From the NCBI GenBank assembly GCA_030429005.1, contig JAUIDP010000002.1, forward strand, positions 1 to 64,000: a stretch of DNA of 64,000 nt, given 5' to 3'. This document shows positions 56,850-64,000 of this stretch, one piece after another. A model generated the notes under the pieces. The model did not search any database. It worked only from the letters and a program-made list of their open reading frames with translations, and was not told the DNA's origin. The stretch comes from Gammaproteobacteria bacterium (GTDB taxonomy: Bacteria; Pseudomonadota; Gammaproteobacteria; Steroidobacterales; Woeseiaceae). A program made the translations under genes and the position numbers. Position 1 is the stretch's first letter. Each line of letters begins with the position of its first letter.

Positions 56850-56890
56850 AAAAAGGGGTCAGAGCCCAAGACCGGCTCTGACCCCTTTTT
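56850..56890. repeat. Perfect 17-bp palindrome (bidirectional terminator or REP-like element)
   Basis: AAAAAGGGGTCAGAGCC (56850-56866) and GGCTCTGACCCCTTTTT (56874-56890) pair perfectly around a 7-nt loop. It ends in a T run on both strands, so it can terminate the outer-membrane gene on the plus strand and the tRNA on the minus strand. The GGGGTCAGAG core recurs in REP-type palindromes next to REP-associated transposases in Proteobacteria (recalled knowledge), so it may also be a member of a dispersed repeat. Confidence 0.8.
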
Positions 56891-56900
56891 CTGCATTGTC

Positions 56901-56975
56901 TGGCACTCCCTAGGGGATTCGAACCCCTGTTACCGCCGTGAGAGGGCGGCGTCCTAACCACTAGACGAAGGGAGC
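56901..56975 (-). tRNA. tRNA-Glu, anticodon CTC
   Basis: Read on the minus strand, the sequence folds into a cloverleaf: acceptor GCTCCCT with AGGGAGT, a D-arm with CGTCTAGTGGTTAGGACG, an anticodon stem CCGCC/GGCGG with loop CTCTCAC (anticodon CTC), and a T-arm with GGTTCGAATCC. CCA is encoded. It matches bacterial tRNA-Glu closely, except that the common anticodon is TTC. It decodes GAG. Confidence 0.95.
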
Positions 56976-57015
56976 GGAGTGAGCTTTTTGTCTGACCCGG
57001 CTCAGCGGGGCTGCT

Positions 57016-57043
57016 ATTATACGGACGCTTTTTCTATTGCCAA
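57016..57043 (-). promoter_or_regulatory. Promoter of tRNA-Glu
   Basis: On the minus strand TTGGCA (57043-57038) and TATAAT (57021-57016) are separated by 16 nt. They face the tRNA, whose 5' end is 41 nt downstream of the -10 box. The same DNA read on the plus strand gives TATTAT at 57015-57020, a possible -10 for pcnB, so two outward promoters overlap here. Confidence 0.65.
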
Positions 57044-57053
57044 GCGGTGTTTT

Positions 57054-58361
57054 TTGAAAAAACGCGGGACCAAGAAGCCCAGCTCACCCAAGATAATTCC
57101 CAGGTCAGCGCATACTGTCTCGAGAAATGACATCTCGAATAGCGCGCTCAAGGTGTTGTACCGGCTGCACAAGTCAGGCTACCAGGCATTCCTGGTAGGC
57201 GGCTGTGTGCGTGACGCGCTGCTCGGGCTGCACCCCAAGGACTTCGACGTGGCGACGGATGCCACGCCGGAAGAAGTGCGGGCGCTGTTCGACAACTGCC
57301 GGCTGATCGGTCGCCGGTTCCGGCTGGCGCACGTCCGTTTCGGCCGGGAGATCATCGAGACGGCAACGTTTCGTGCAGCAGCCAATCATGCCGCCGACGA
57401 CGCTGCGCATGACGATGAGGGTCGCATCATCCGCGACAATGTCTACGGCAGTATCGAGGAAGACGTCTGGCGCCGGGATTTCACCTGCAATGCGCTGTAC
57501 TACAACATTGCCGATTTCAGCATCTGGGACTACACCAACGGCGTCAACGATATTCAGCAACGCCAACTGGTCCTGATCGGCGATCCGGATACGCGGCTCC
57601 GCGAAGACCCGGTACGCATGTTGCGAGCCGTCCGGTTCGCGGCCAAGCTGGATTTTACGATCGTCAAGTCCGTCGAAAAATCGATTCGCAAACACAAGGA
57701 CCTGCTGGCTAATGTGCCGGCAGCACGGTTGTTTGACGAGTTCCTGAAGATGTTCCAGGCCGGTGCGGCCGAAAAGACTTTCGACCTGTTGCGCGAGCAC
57801 GAACTGTTCGTGCAGTTGTTTCCGGCCACCGACCAGGAGCTGAACGACGACCCGGCCTTCGCCGAATTCGTCCGGGCGGCACTGCGGAATACAGACCGGC
57901 GTATTGCAGCGGGACAATCGGTAACGCCGATGTTCCTGATCGGCGTGTTCTTTTGGGCGCCGGTCAAACGGCTCGCTGAAATACGGCGGAGCGAGGAAAA
58001 AATGTCCGAATCGCAGGCACTCAGCCTCGCTGCGTACGAATTGCTGGGGCAACAGCAAAGACGGATTTCGATGCCCAAGCGTTTCACCGTGCCGATGCGC
58101 GAAATGCTGGCACTACAGCCACGTTTCGAAAACCAGCGTGGTAAACGCGCGATGAACTTTCTCGAGCATCGGCGTTTTCGGGCTGCCTACGATTTCATGA
58201 TGCTGCTCAGCGAGGCAGGGCAGGTCGATAAGGCAACAGCCGATTTCTGGACTCAGGTACAGAAACAGTCGGCAGTCGAACGGGCCCGAACCTTCGAGGT
58301 CGAAAAACCGGCCGGCAACAAGCGCCGACGTCGGCGGCGCAGGCGGCGCGCGCCGCAATGA
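57054..58361 (+). CDS. pcnB: Poly(A) polymerase I
   Basis: About 435 aa. It adds poly(A) tails to RNA and marks it for decay. The nucleotidyltransferase active site is GYQAFLVGGCVRDALLG followed by KDFDVATDATPEEV with the two catalytic Asp. RRDFTCNALYYN and REDPVRMLRAVRFAAKLDF follow, and the Arg-rich C-terminal tail (NKRRRRRRRRRAPQ) is typical of PcnB rather than CCA-adding enzymes. I prefer TTG 57054 because the longer upstream frame would begin inside the tRNA promoter region. Confidence 0.94.
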   Translation: MKKRGTKKPSSPKIIPRSAHTVSRNDISNSALKVLYRLHKSGYQAFLVGGCVRDALLGLHPKDFDVATDATPEEVRALFDNCRLIGRRFRLAHVRFGREIIETATFRAAANHAADDAAHDDEGRIIRDNVYGSIEEDVWRRDFTCNALYYNIADFSIWDYTNGVNDIQQRQLVLIGDPDTRLREDPVRMLRAVRFAAKLDFTIVKSVEKSIRKHKDLLANVPAARLFDEFLKMFQAGAAEKTFDLLREHELFVQLFPATDQELNDDPAFAEFVRAALRNTDRRIAAGQSVTPMFLIGVFFWAPVKRLAEIRRSEEKMSESQALSLAAYELLGQQQRRISMPKRFTVPMREMLALQPRFENQRGKRAMNFLEHRRFRAAYDFMMLLSEAGQVDKATADFWTQVQKQSAVERARTFEVEKPAGNKRRRRRRRRRAPQ

Positions 58362-58370
58362 TCTCGTGCC

Positions 58371-58874
58371 GTGATTGACGAGCGCCAGGATCCGGTGCTT
58401 GCGTATGTCGGCATCGGCAGCAACATGCATGACCCGCAGCGGCAAGTGAACAATGCGATCACGATGCTGGACGGTCTGCCGGGATGTCGTGTTGTGCAGC
58501 GTTCGTCCTGTTACCGCTCCGAGCCTTTCGGTGACGTCGAACAGGCGGATTTCATAAATGCTGTCGTCAGCATTGAAACGGCTGTACCGCCGGCCATCCT
58601 GTTGTCCTGTTGCAAGGAATTGGAGCGCAGCCAGGGGCGCATTCCGGACGGGGTCCGCTGGGGACCGCGACCGCTGGACCTCGATATCCTCGTGTATGGC
58701 GACATGGTCATCGATACGGCTGACCTGAAGATCCCTCACCCGGGCATCGCGGAGCGAAATTTTGTATTGTTGCCGCTACGGGAGATCGCAGCGGAGCTCG
58801 TGATTCCCGGACTTGGGCCCGTGGCAGGCATCCCGGTGGATGAGGCGTCGCCACGAATCGCATTGATCGACTAA
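58371..58874 (+). CDS. folK: 2-amino-4-hydroxy-6-hydroxymethyldihydropteridine diphosphokinase
   Basis: A 167-aa folate-pathway kinase that pyrophosphorylates the pterin. It has YVGIGSNMHDPQRQV near the N-terminus, the RWGPRPLDLDILVYGD signature with metal-binding Asp, and IPHPGIAERNFVLLPL. It begins with GTG 9 nt after pcnB. The pcnB-folK pair is conserved in gammaproteobacteria. Confidence 0.96.
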   Translation: MIDERQDPVLAYVGIGSNMHDPQRQVNNAITMLDGLPGCRVVQRSSCYRSEPFGDVEQADFINAVVSIETAVPPAILLSCCKELERSQGRIPDGVRWGPRPLDLDILVYGDMVIDTADLKIPHPGIAERNFVLLPLREIAAELVIPGLGPVAGIPVDEASPRIALID

Positions 58875-58883
58875 CTTGGGCAA

Positions 58884-59558
58884 ATGTCAGTTACTGGAAT
58901 CGGGAAAGGCTCACAAGCGCCGCGCTATATCGCAGTCGAGGGACCAATTGGTGCCGGCAAGACGAGCCTCGCAAAACGACTGGCGTCCAGCCTGGGCGCC
59001 GACCTGGTGCTTGAGGAAGTGGCGGAGAATCCGTTCCTCGAACGCTTTTATCGGGACGGTCAGTCGGCAGCGCTGCCGGCGCAGATGTTTTTCCTGTTTG
59101 CGCGAGCCCGTCAAATTGAGGGTATGCGGCAGTCGGACATGTTTGCCACCGTACGCGTGTCGGATTACCTGTTTGCCAAGGACAAGCTGTTTGCCGAAAT
59201 CAACCTGACGAACGACGAGCTTGCGCTCTACAACCAGGTGGTCGATTCACTGCAGGTCGAAGCACCGGTCCCCGACCTTGTCATCTATCTGCAGGCTTCT
59301 GTCGATGCATTGCTCGACCGTATTGCGCGACGCGGTTTGGGCTTCGAGCGCGCGATCAGTCGTCGCTATCTCGAAAAGCTTGCTGAGAGCTACGCGCGGT
59401 TTTTTCACTCGTACAACGAAGGCCCGCTGTTGATCGTCAATGCTTCGGACATTGACCCGGTCAACAACGATGCCGACTACGAACAGTTGTTTCGCCAGAT
59501 CGAATCCACGACCGGTGGCCGGCACTTTTACAACCCTGTTTCGGCAGCGCTGGCCTGA
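58884..59558 (+). CDS. Deoxynucleoside kinase (dNK family)
   Basis: A 224-aa kinase. The P-loop is GPIGAGKTSLA (20-30), followed by LVLEEVAENPFLERFYRD (the E-x-x-x-NP-x-L-x-x-FY motif of dNK-type kinases), a DRIARRGLGFERAI lid and YNEGPLLIVNASDID. It phosphorylates a deoxynucleoside, most like deoxyadenosine/deoxyguanosine kinases; the exact base preference is not visible. It follows folK by 9 nt, a common neighbour. Confidence 0.93.
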   Translation: MSVTGIGKGSQAPRYIAVEGPIGAGKTSLAKRLASSLGADLVLEEVAENPFLERFYRDGQSAALPAQMFFLFARARQIEGMRQSDMFATVRVSDYLFAKDKLFAEINLTNDELALYNQVVDSLQVEAPVPDLVIYLQASVDALLDRIARRGLGFERAISRRYLEKLAESYARFFHSYNEGPLLIVNASDIDPVNNDADYEQLFRQIESTTGGRHFYNPVSAALA

Positions 59559-59567
59559 AGCCGGCGT

Positions 59568-60536
59568 CTAGTTGCTGACAATATTGCGGCCGGCTTTCTT
59601 GGCGCGGTAAAGGGCCGCGTCCGCATCCCGGATCAGTTCTGACAGGTCCTGGCCGTTCTGCATGCAGGCAACGCCCATCGAGATCTGGATCGGAATCTGG
59701 ATCAGCGAGTCATCACTCTCGCCGGTGTCACCGGACACTGATGTACGCACCCGGTTGGCAATCGTCGTGGCGAGTTCGAGGTCGACATCCGGCAGCAGGA
59801 CCGCGAATTCATCGCCGCCGTAGCGCACCAGCAGATCACGCGGTCGAAACTGGCGTTTCAGGATCGAGGCAACGGCAGACAGGGCGCGGTCGCCGGCAAC
59901 ATGACCAAAGCGATCATTGAATCTCTTGAAATTGTCGACGTCGATCATGATCAGGGCGAGCGGGTTGCCGGCCTGCACACAACGGTTCATTTCGCGCCCG
60001 AACTTCTCGTTCATTGCATAGCGGTTGCTGAGGCCGGTCAGGGCGTCGGTGTTGGCGTGGCGCTCGAACTTCCTGAGTTCGCCGACGCTGTCCACGATAA
60101 CCTTGTTGTGGCTGCGTACTCGCTCTGACAATACGATCAGCAGGTTCTTCGAGAAAGCGTGCGACGCGTTTACCATCTTCCAGAGTACCTGGCGGTGGAT
60201 CTCGAGCAGGTGTGTCGCTTCCGCGGCGAGCACGTAAGCTGACGGATCGCGGTTTTCAATGATCGACATTTCGCCGACGCATTCGCCCGGATTAATCGTC
60301 GCGAGTATCGGTGCGTCGCTGGCGCCAATGTGCACGCTCAGCGAGCCGGACAGCACGATGAACACGTGTTCGTTCCTGTCGCCCGGTGCAAGCAACACCT
60401 CGCCGGGTGCGATATCGCGCCGATCGCATTCCTGCAGCAGGGACTGCACGTCGTCGGCATCGACGTCGCGGAACAGCTCCAACCCCTCGAGAAGGGTGCG
60501 CTTGTAGTCCGAATTTATCTGCAGTGTATTGGGCAT
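59568..60536 (-). CDS. cNMP-binding domain plus GGDEF diguanylate cyclase
   Basis: About 322 aa. Residues about 15-120 form a cyclic-nucleotide-binding-type beta-roll (PGDRNEHVFIVLSGSLSVHI, NPGECVGEMSIIENRDPSA). A helical linker leads into a GGDEF domain with TDALTGLSNR and the intact catalytic RYGGDEFAVLLPD at 238-250. The product-inhibition site RPRD lies exactly five residues upstream, so c-di-GMP synthesis with feedback is expected. The ATG at 60536 is the most compact start; an ATG twelve codons upstream is an alternative. The 3' end faces the dNK gene, 10 nt away. Confidence 0.9.
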   Translation of the reverse strand: MPNTLQINSDYKRTLLEGLELFRDVDADDVQSLLQECDRRDIAPGEVLLAPGDRNEHVFIVLSGSLSVHIGASDAPILATINPGECVGEMSIIENRDPSAYVLAAEATHLLEIHRQVLWKMVNASHAFSKNLLIVLSERVRSHNKVIVDSVGELRKFERHANTDALTGLSNRYAMNEKFGREMNRCVQAGNPLALIMIDVDNFKRFNDRFGHVAGDRALSAVASILKRQFRPRDLLVRYGGDEFAVLLPDVDLELATTIANRVRTSVSGDTGESDDSLIQIPIQISMGVACMQNGQDLSELIRDADAALYRAKKAGRNIVSN

Positions 60537-60594
60537 CCGGGAATTGTCGGGTTTTTTGGCCCATATAAACATCGACTGGGACACACAATGGGGG

Positions 60595-61671
60595 TCATCG
60601 ATGTTGCTGGAGTGCCCATTTCGCATGTTCGGCCACTAAATTGAGCGGTGACTCAATTTGTGACTCGAGCGCTGCAATCACCTCGGGCGTCGTTGTTGCA
60701 TTGCCGAGAGCGACGGCAATGTTACGCAGCCAGCAGGCATAGCCGATGCGACGAATGGCACTGCCTTCGGTTTTTTGCAGCCACTCCTGTTCTGTCCAGG
60801 CGAACAGTTCAACCAGTTCGGCATTGTCGAGCCCGTGCCTGGGTGCGAAGTCCCCTTCGGCAGTCGGCCGGGCAAACTTGTTCCAGGGACAGAACAGCTG
60901 GCAGTCATCGCAACCGTAGATTCGATTGCCGATCGCCTTGCGAAACTCCTGCGGTATCGATCCGCGCAATTCTATCGTCAGGTAGGAGATGCAGCGGCGC
61001 CCATCCAGTTGGTACGGGCCTGTAATGGCCTGCGTCGGGCAGACATCCAGGCAGGCCGTGCAGCTGCCGCAATGCGAAGTCTGCTCTGCTGACGCATCGA
61101 CCGGCAACGGCAAATCGGTATACAACTCGCCGAGGAAAAACCACGAACCCGCCTTGTCGTGAATGATGTTGGTGTGTTTGCCGATCCAGCCGATGCCTGC
61201 TTTTCGCGCCAGTGCTTTTTCCAGCACCGGTGCGCTGTCGACAAAGACCCGGTAACCGAATACCCCGATCTGCGCCTCGATCTGCCGGGCCAGTTTTTGT
61301 AATCGTCCGCGCAACACCTTGTGGTAGTCACGTCCGAGCGCATAGCGTGACACGTACGCGCGGGACGAATGATCGAGTAACTGCTGTGCGTCGGACTGCG
61401 GCTCGGGCAGGTAGTCCATGCGCGCCGAGATTACCCGGATCGTGCCCGGTACCAGTTCGTCCGGTCGACTTCGCTTACTGCCGTGTCGCTGCATGTAGTG
61501 CATCTCGCCGTGACGGCCGTCATCCAGCCAGTCCTGCAGCTGTTCCCCGGCTTCCTGCAGATCGATATCACTGACGCCGATCTGCTGGAAGCCGAGCGCC
61601 TTGCCCCAGCGATCGATGGCGTTCCTGAGTTCGGCCAGTTCCCCGGCTGTGTGTCTCGATCGTTCTGGCAT
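60595..61671 (-). CDS. queG: Epoxyqueuosine reductase
   Basis: A 358-aa cobalamin/Fe-S enzyme for the last step of queuosine tRNA modification. It shows RYALGRDYHKVLRGRL and AGIGWIGKHTNIIH, and two [4Fe-4S] motifs, CGSCTACLDVCPTQAI and CDDCQLFCPWNKF. The C-terminal HEAT-like tail is present. Length agrees with QueG (about 380 aa). It ends about 60 nt before the GGDEF gene starts and is divergent from the nnrD/E gene. Confidence 0.95.
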   Translation of the reverse strand: MPERSRHTAGELAELRNAIDRWGKALGFQQIGVSDIDLQEAGEQLQDWLDDGRHGEMHYMQRHGSKRSRPDELVPGTIRVISARMDYLPEPQSDAQQLLDHSSRAYVSRYALGRDYHKVLRGRLQKLARQIEAQIGVFGYRVFVDSAPVLEKALARKAGIGWIGKHTNIIHDKAGSWFFLGELYTDLPLPVDASAEQTSHCGSCTACLDVCPTQAITGPYQLDGRRCISYLTIELRGSIPQEFRKAIGNRIYGCDDCQLFCPWNKFARPTAEGDFAPRHGLDNAELVELFAWTEQEWLQKTEGSAIRRIGYACWLRNIAVALGNATTTPEVIAALESQIESPLNLVAEHAKWALQQHR

Positions 61672-61707
61672 GCAGCGTCCTCGTCCGGTGACAGTATAAT
61701 CGCCGGC

Positions 61708-63186
61708 ATGAGCGAGCTGCCTGCAAATATCTATTCGGTTGCGACGGTCCGGGAGATAGATCGAATGGCAATCGAGGACTGCGGAATTGCCGGCTACGAG
61801 TTGATGACGCGTGCGGCGGCATACGCGGTTGCCGAGGCGGTGCGACGGTATCCAAAAGCGCGCAGCTGGCAGGTTTTTTGCGGCGCGGGCAACAATGCCG
61901 GAGACGGCTATGTTGTCGCTCGCCTGGCTGCTGCAATGGGCCTCGCGGTGTCAGTCATCGCTGTCAGCGACCCGGAACGCTTGCAGGGTGATGCGGCAAC
62001 CGCATACAACGACTTCCGGGTGGCCGGGGGCGCAGTCAGCGCCTGGCAAGGCGCCGTTGATGCACGGGCAGCGTTAGTCGTCGATGCTTTGCTCGGGTCT
62101 GGTCTCGACCGGGATCTCGGCGGAGACTTTGCCGCTGCGGTTGCGGCAATGAATGCGGCCGCCGCCCCGGTTGTCGCGCTGGACATACCCACGGGTCTGA
62201 ACGGCGATACCGGCGCGGTCATGGGCGCCGCCGCACAGGCTGACCTGACGACGACGTTTGTCGGTTTGAAACAGGGTCTGTTTCTCGACAAGGGCCCCGA
62301 GTTGCGCGGCGAGTTGTTGTTTTCCGATCTCGGGATCGCAGCGTCCTGCTACCGCGACAAGCCCGTTCGGTTCACACGCATCACGGAGCAAAAGCTGCGT
62401 GAACTGTTGCCACGGCGGAGGCGTGCGGTCCACAAAGGCGATTTCGGGCATGTGCTGGTCGTCGGCGGCGGGCAGGGCATGCCGGGCGCGGCGATCCTTT
62501 GCGGTGAAGCGGCATTGCGCGGCGGCGCTGGTCGGGTCAGTGTCGCGACCGACCCGGCGCACGCGACGATGCTCGTCAACGAGCGCCCGGAACTGATGGC
62601 ACGCGGAGTCCGGTCCGCGGCAGACCTGGTCGATGCGCTGCAGCAATGTACCGTTGTCGCCGCGGGGCCGGGGCTCGGGCAAAGCCGCTGGGCTGACGGC
62701 CTGATGACGGCAATCGCTGCACATGCGGGCCCGTCCGTCTGGGACGCCGACGCGCTGAACTGGCTGGCAAAACACCCTGCCAGCGCAGAACAGCGCATCA
62801 TCACGCCGCACCCTGGCGAGGCGTCGACGCTGCTGGGCGTATCGTCGGCAACAATCCAGGCGGACCGGCGCGCAGCTGTCACCGAACTGCAGCGACGCTA
62901 CGGTGGCGTCGCGGTCTTAAAGGGGGCGGGCACGCTGGTGAAAGGTGCGCATGCAGAAATCAGCGTCAGCAGCTCCGGTAACCCCGGCATGGCGTCGCCG
63001 GGGATGGGCGATGTGCTGTCCGGCATAATCGCTGCGTTGCTCAGCCAGGGTCTCGGCGCAGTCGATGCTGCGACGGCCGGGGTTGAGCTGCATGCGCAGG
63101 TTGGCGATATTGCAGCGCGGAAAGGCGAGCGCGGTCTGCTGGCCTCGGACCTGCTTGACGAATTGAGAAGCGTGGTGAATCGATGA
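61708..63186 (+). CDS. nnrD: Bifunctional NAD(P)HX epimerase / ADP-dependent NAD(P)HX dehydratase
   Basis: A 492-aa fused repair enzyme for damaged (hydrated) nicotinamide cofactors. The N-terminal YjeF epimerase domain (about 10-215) has VFCGAGNNAGDGYVVAR and VDALLGSGLDRDL. The C-terminal ADP-dependent dehydratase (about 235-490) has KGDFGHVLVVGGGQGMPGA, ITPHPGEASTLLG and NPGMASPGMGDVLSG. The ATG at 61708 follows ATAATCGCCGGC; the longer open frame upstream is antisense to queG. It overlaps tsaE by 4 nt. Confidence 0.94.
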   Translation: MSELPANIYSVATVREIDRMAIEDCGIAGYELMTRAAAYAVAEAVRRYPKARSWQVFCGAGNNAGDGYVVARLAAAMGLAVSVIAVSDPERLQGDAATAYNDFRVAGGAVSAWQGAVDARAALVVDALLGSGLDRDLGGDFAAAVAAMNAAAAPVVALDIPTGLNGDTGAVMGAAAQADLTTTFVGLKQGLFLDKGPELRGELLFSDLGIAASCYRDKPVRFTRITEQKLRELLPRRRRAVHKGDFGHVLVVGGGQGMPGAAILCGEAALRGGAGRVSVATDPAHATMLVNERPELMARGVRSAADLVDALQQCTVVAAGPGLGQSRWADGLMTAIAAHAGPSVWDADALNWLAKHPASAEQRIITPHPGEASTLLGVSSATIQADRRAAVTELQRRYGGVAVLKGAGTLVKGAHAEISVSSSGNPGMASPGMGDVLSGIIAALLSQGLGAVDAATAGVELHAQVGDIAARKGERGLLASDLLDELRSVVNR

Positions 63187-63647
63187 GAATCACGTTGCCG
63201 GACGAGGCGGCAACAATGGCTTGCGCCGCACAGTTTGCGGCTGCGTTGCCGGCGAAGCTGGCGGGCATCACGGTGCTGCTCGAAGGCGAACTGGGTGCCG
63301 GCAAGTCCACCTTTGCACGCGGCTTGATCCGAGCGCTGGGACATGGGGGACCGGTGCCGAGCCCGACCTACACGCTGGTCGAGCCCTACCAGCTTGCGGC
63401 CGGTACCGTGTATCACGTTGATTTGTATCGGGTTGCGGATGCCGATGAATTGCGCTTTCTCGGCTGGAACGAACTCGACAGCGGTTTGCGGCTGGTCGAG
63501 TGGCCGGACCGTGCGCCGGAGCTGGCCGAAGCGGCCGACGTCCGGCTGCGACTCGGCTATGACGGCGGCGGGCGGCAGTGCGACATCGATGCCCTGAGCG
63601 CGACCGGCGACGAAATCCTGCGGGAGCTGGGCGGCCATATCGCCTAA
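63183..63647 (+). CDS. tsaE: tRNA threonylcarbamoyladenosine biosynthesis ATPase TsaE
   Basis: A 154-aa P-loop protein that works with TsaB and TsaD to make t6A in tRNA. It has LLEGELGAGKSTFARGLIRALG with Walker A at 35-42, PSPTYTLVEPY and VYHVDLYRVADADELRFLGW. The ATG overlaps the nnrD/E stop (ATGA). The order nnrD/E-tsaE-amidase is conserved in gammaproteobacteria. Confidence 0.95.
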   Translation: MRITLPDEAATMACAAQFAAALPAKLAGITVLLEGELGAGKSTFARGLIRALGHGGPVPSPTYTLVEPYQLAAGTVYHVDLYRVADADELRFLGWNELDSGLRLVEWPDRAPELAEAADVRLRLGYDGGGRQCDIDALSATGDEILRELGGHIA

Positions 63648-63763
63648 CCGGTACATTAGATTAGTTCCATATCCTTATAATTTCGCAAGAAAAATCTTGG
63701 AATTCCCCGCCAAGTTCGTATACTCATCCAACATAATCAATCCTCTGGAACATTTCGTTAAGA

Positions 63764-64000
63764 ATGCGACTGAACCGCCTGCTTATCATTCCTGTCCTGT
63801 TGCTGGCCGCGACGCGCGCCGACAGCGCAACGACAGTCGAAAATGTTCGGATCTGGTCGGAGAATGGCAAAACCCGGGTCGTGCTCGACCTTAGCCAGCC
63901 GTCTAGCCACAACATCTTCACATTGCGCGGGCCGGATCGCCTTGTCATCGACCTGAAAGACGGCAAACTGGCGGCATCGCTCAAGAATCTGCCGTCGGGG
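63764..64000 (+). CDS. N-terminal part of an N-acetylmuramoyl-L-alanine amidase (AmiB/AmiC type), cut by window edge
   Basis: The 79 visible codons begin with a signal peptide (MRLNRLLIIPVLLLAA), then an AMIN-domain pattern: VENVRIWSENGKTRVVLDL followed by TLRGPDRLVIDLKDG. AMIN-domain amidases are recruited to the septum by peptidoglycan and split daughter cells. The catalytic domain is outside the window. Its position after tsaE matches the tsaE-amiB neighbourhood in other gammaproteobacteria. The approximately 115-nt gap before it is AT-rich and probably holds a promoter. Confidence 0.85.
   Translation, partial: MRLNRLLIIPVLLLAATRADSATTVENVRIWSENGKTRVVLDLSQPSSHNIFTLRGPDRLVIDLKDGKLAASLKNLPSG

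Noticed and set aside
56979-57053. Upstream extension of PcnB
   Set aside because: It would begin 4 nt from the tRNA 5' end and cover both promoter elements. Homology begins only after the TTG at 57054.

Overview
The window is high-GC (roughly 60% by eye) chromosomal DNA from a Gram-negative bacterium, most likely a gammaproteobacterium. The evidence is gene content: an rsx/rnf complex followed by nth, lptF-lptG, pepA-holC-valS, purM-purN beside a DUF2066 gene, a CDP-alcohol phosphatidyltransferase, perM and hda, pcnB-folK-deoxynucleoside kinase, and nnrD/E-tsaE-amidase. The style resembles marine Woeseiales/Chromatiales-type lineages, but that placement is inference. Nearly all of the window is tightly packed core genome with many ATGA/TGATG overlaps.

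Layout. 1-1.2 kb: an accessory edge with the first codons of an IS1182-like transposase and two or three unrecognised small genes. 1.3-17.4 kb (all minus strand): a HEAT-repeat/Ser-Thr kinase fusion, two tandem PilT-type ATPases, metG, rsxABCDGE, nth, DUF1841, a DUF692/DUF2063/DoxX triad and a membrane-anchored glutamate-synthase-like flavoprotein. From rsxA to the last gene the largest gap is about 22 nt, so this looks like one long operon. 17.7-19.4 kb (plus): mrp and dcd. 19.4-22.5 kb (minus): an amino-acid permease, purN and purM. 22.6-26.0 kb (plus): DUF2066, phosphatidyltransferase, perM, hda. 26.0-29.7 kb: wrbA, arsC-like, a DUF4398 lipoprotein, a lytic transglycosylase and proS. 29.8-34.5 kb (plus): a degenerate phosphatidylserine-decarboxylase-like protein, a family 4/5 uracil-DNA glycosylase, rimI, prfC and an MFS transporter. 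34.5-43.2 kb (minus): tgpA-like transglutaminase, DUF58, MoxR, valS, holC, pepA. 43.3-45.5 kb: lptF, lptG. 45.5-47.2 kb: an RDD protein and an ATP/ADP-translocase-like carrier.

47.4-55.2 kb holds a TPR lipoprotein and a giant (about 2015 aa) exported protein made of FG-GAP/VCBS repeats, an ASPIC/UnbV domain, eight Calx-beta repeats and a duplicated C-terminal domain I do not recognise. It ends in a strong intrinsic terminator. 55.3-56.9 kb carries three small envelope proteins, a large perfect palindrome and tRNA-Glu(CTC). 57.0-64.0 kb has pcnB, folK, a deoxynucleoside kinase, a cNMP-binding/GGDEF protein, queG, bifunctional nnrD/E, tsaE and the start of an AMIN-domain amidase.

The items most worth a second look are: (1) the DUF692/DUF2063/DoxX triad with no adjacent precursor peptide, welded to the Rnf operon and a glutamate-synthase-like flavoprotein; (2) the HEAT-kinase fusion upstream of two PilT ATPases; (3) the giant Calx-beta protein with a duplicated novel C-terminal domain; and (4) the decarboxylase-like protein that has lost its self-cleavage Gly and probably its His.
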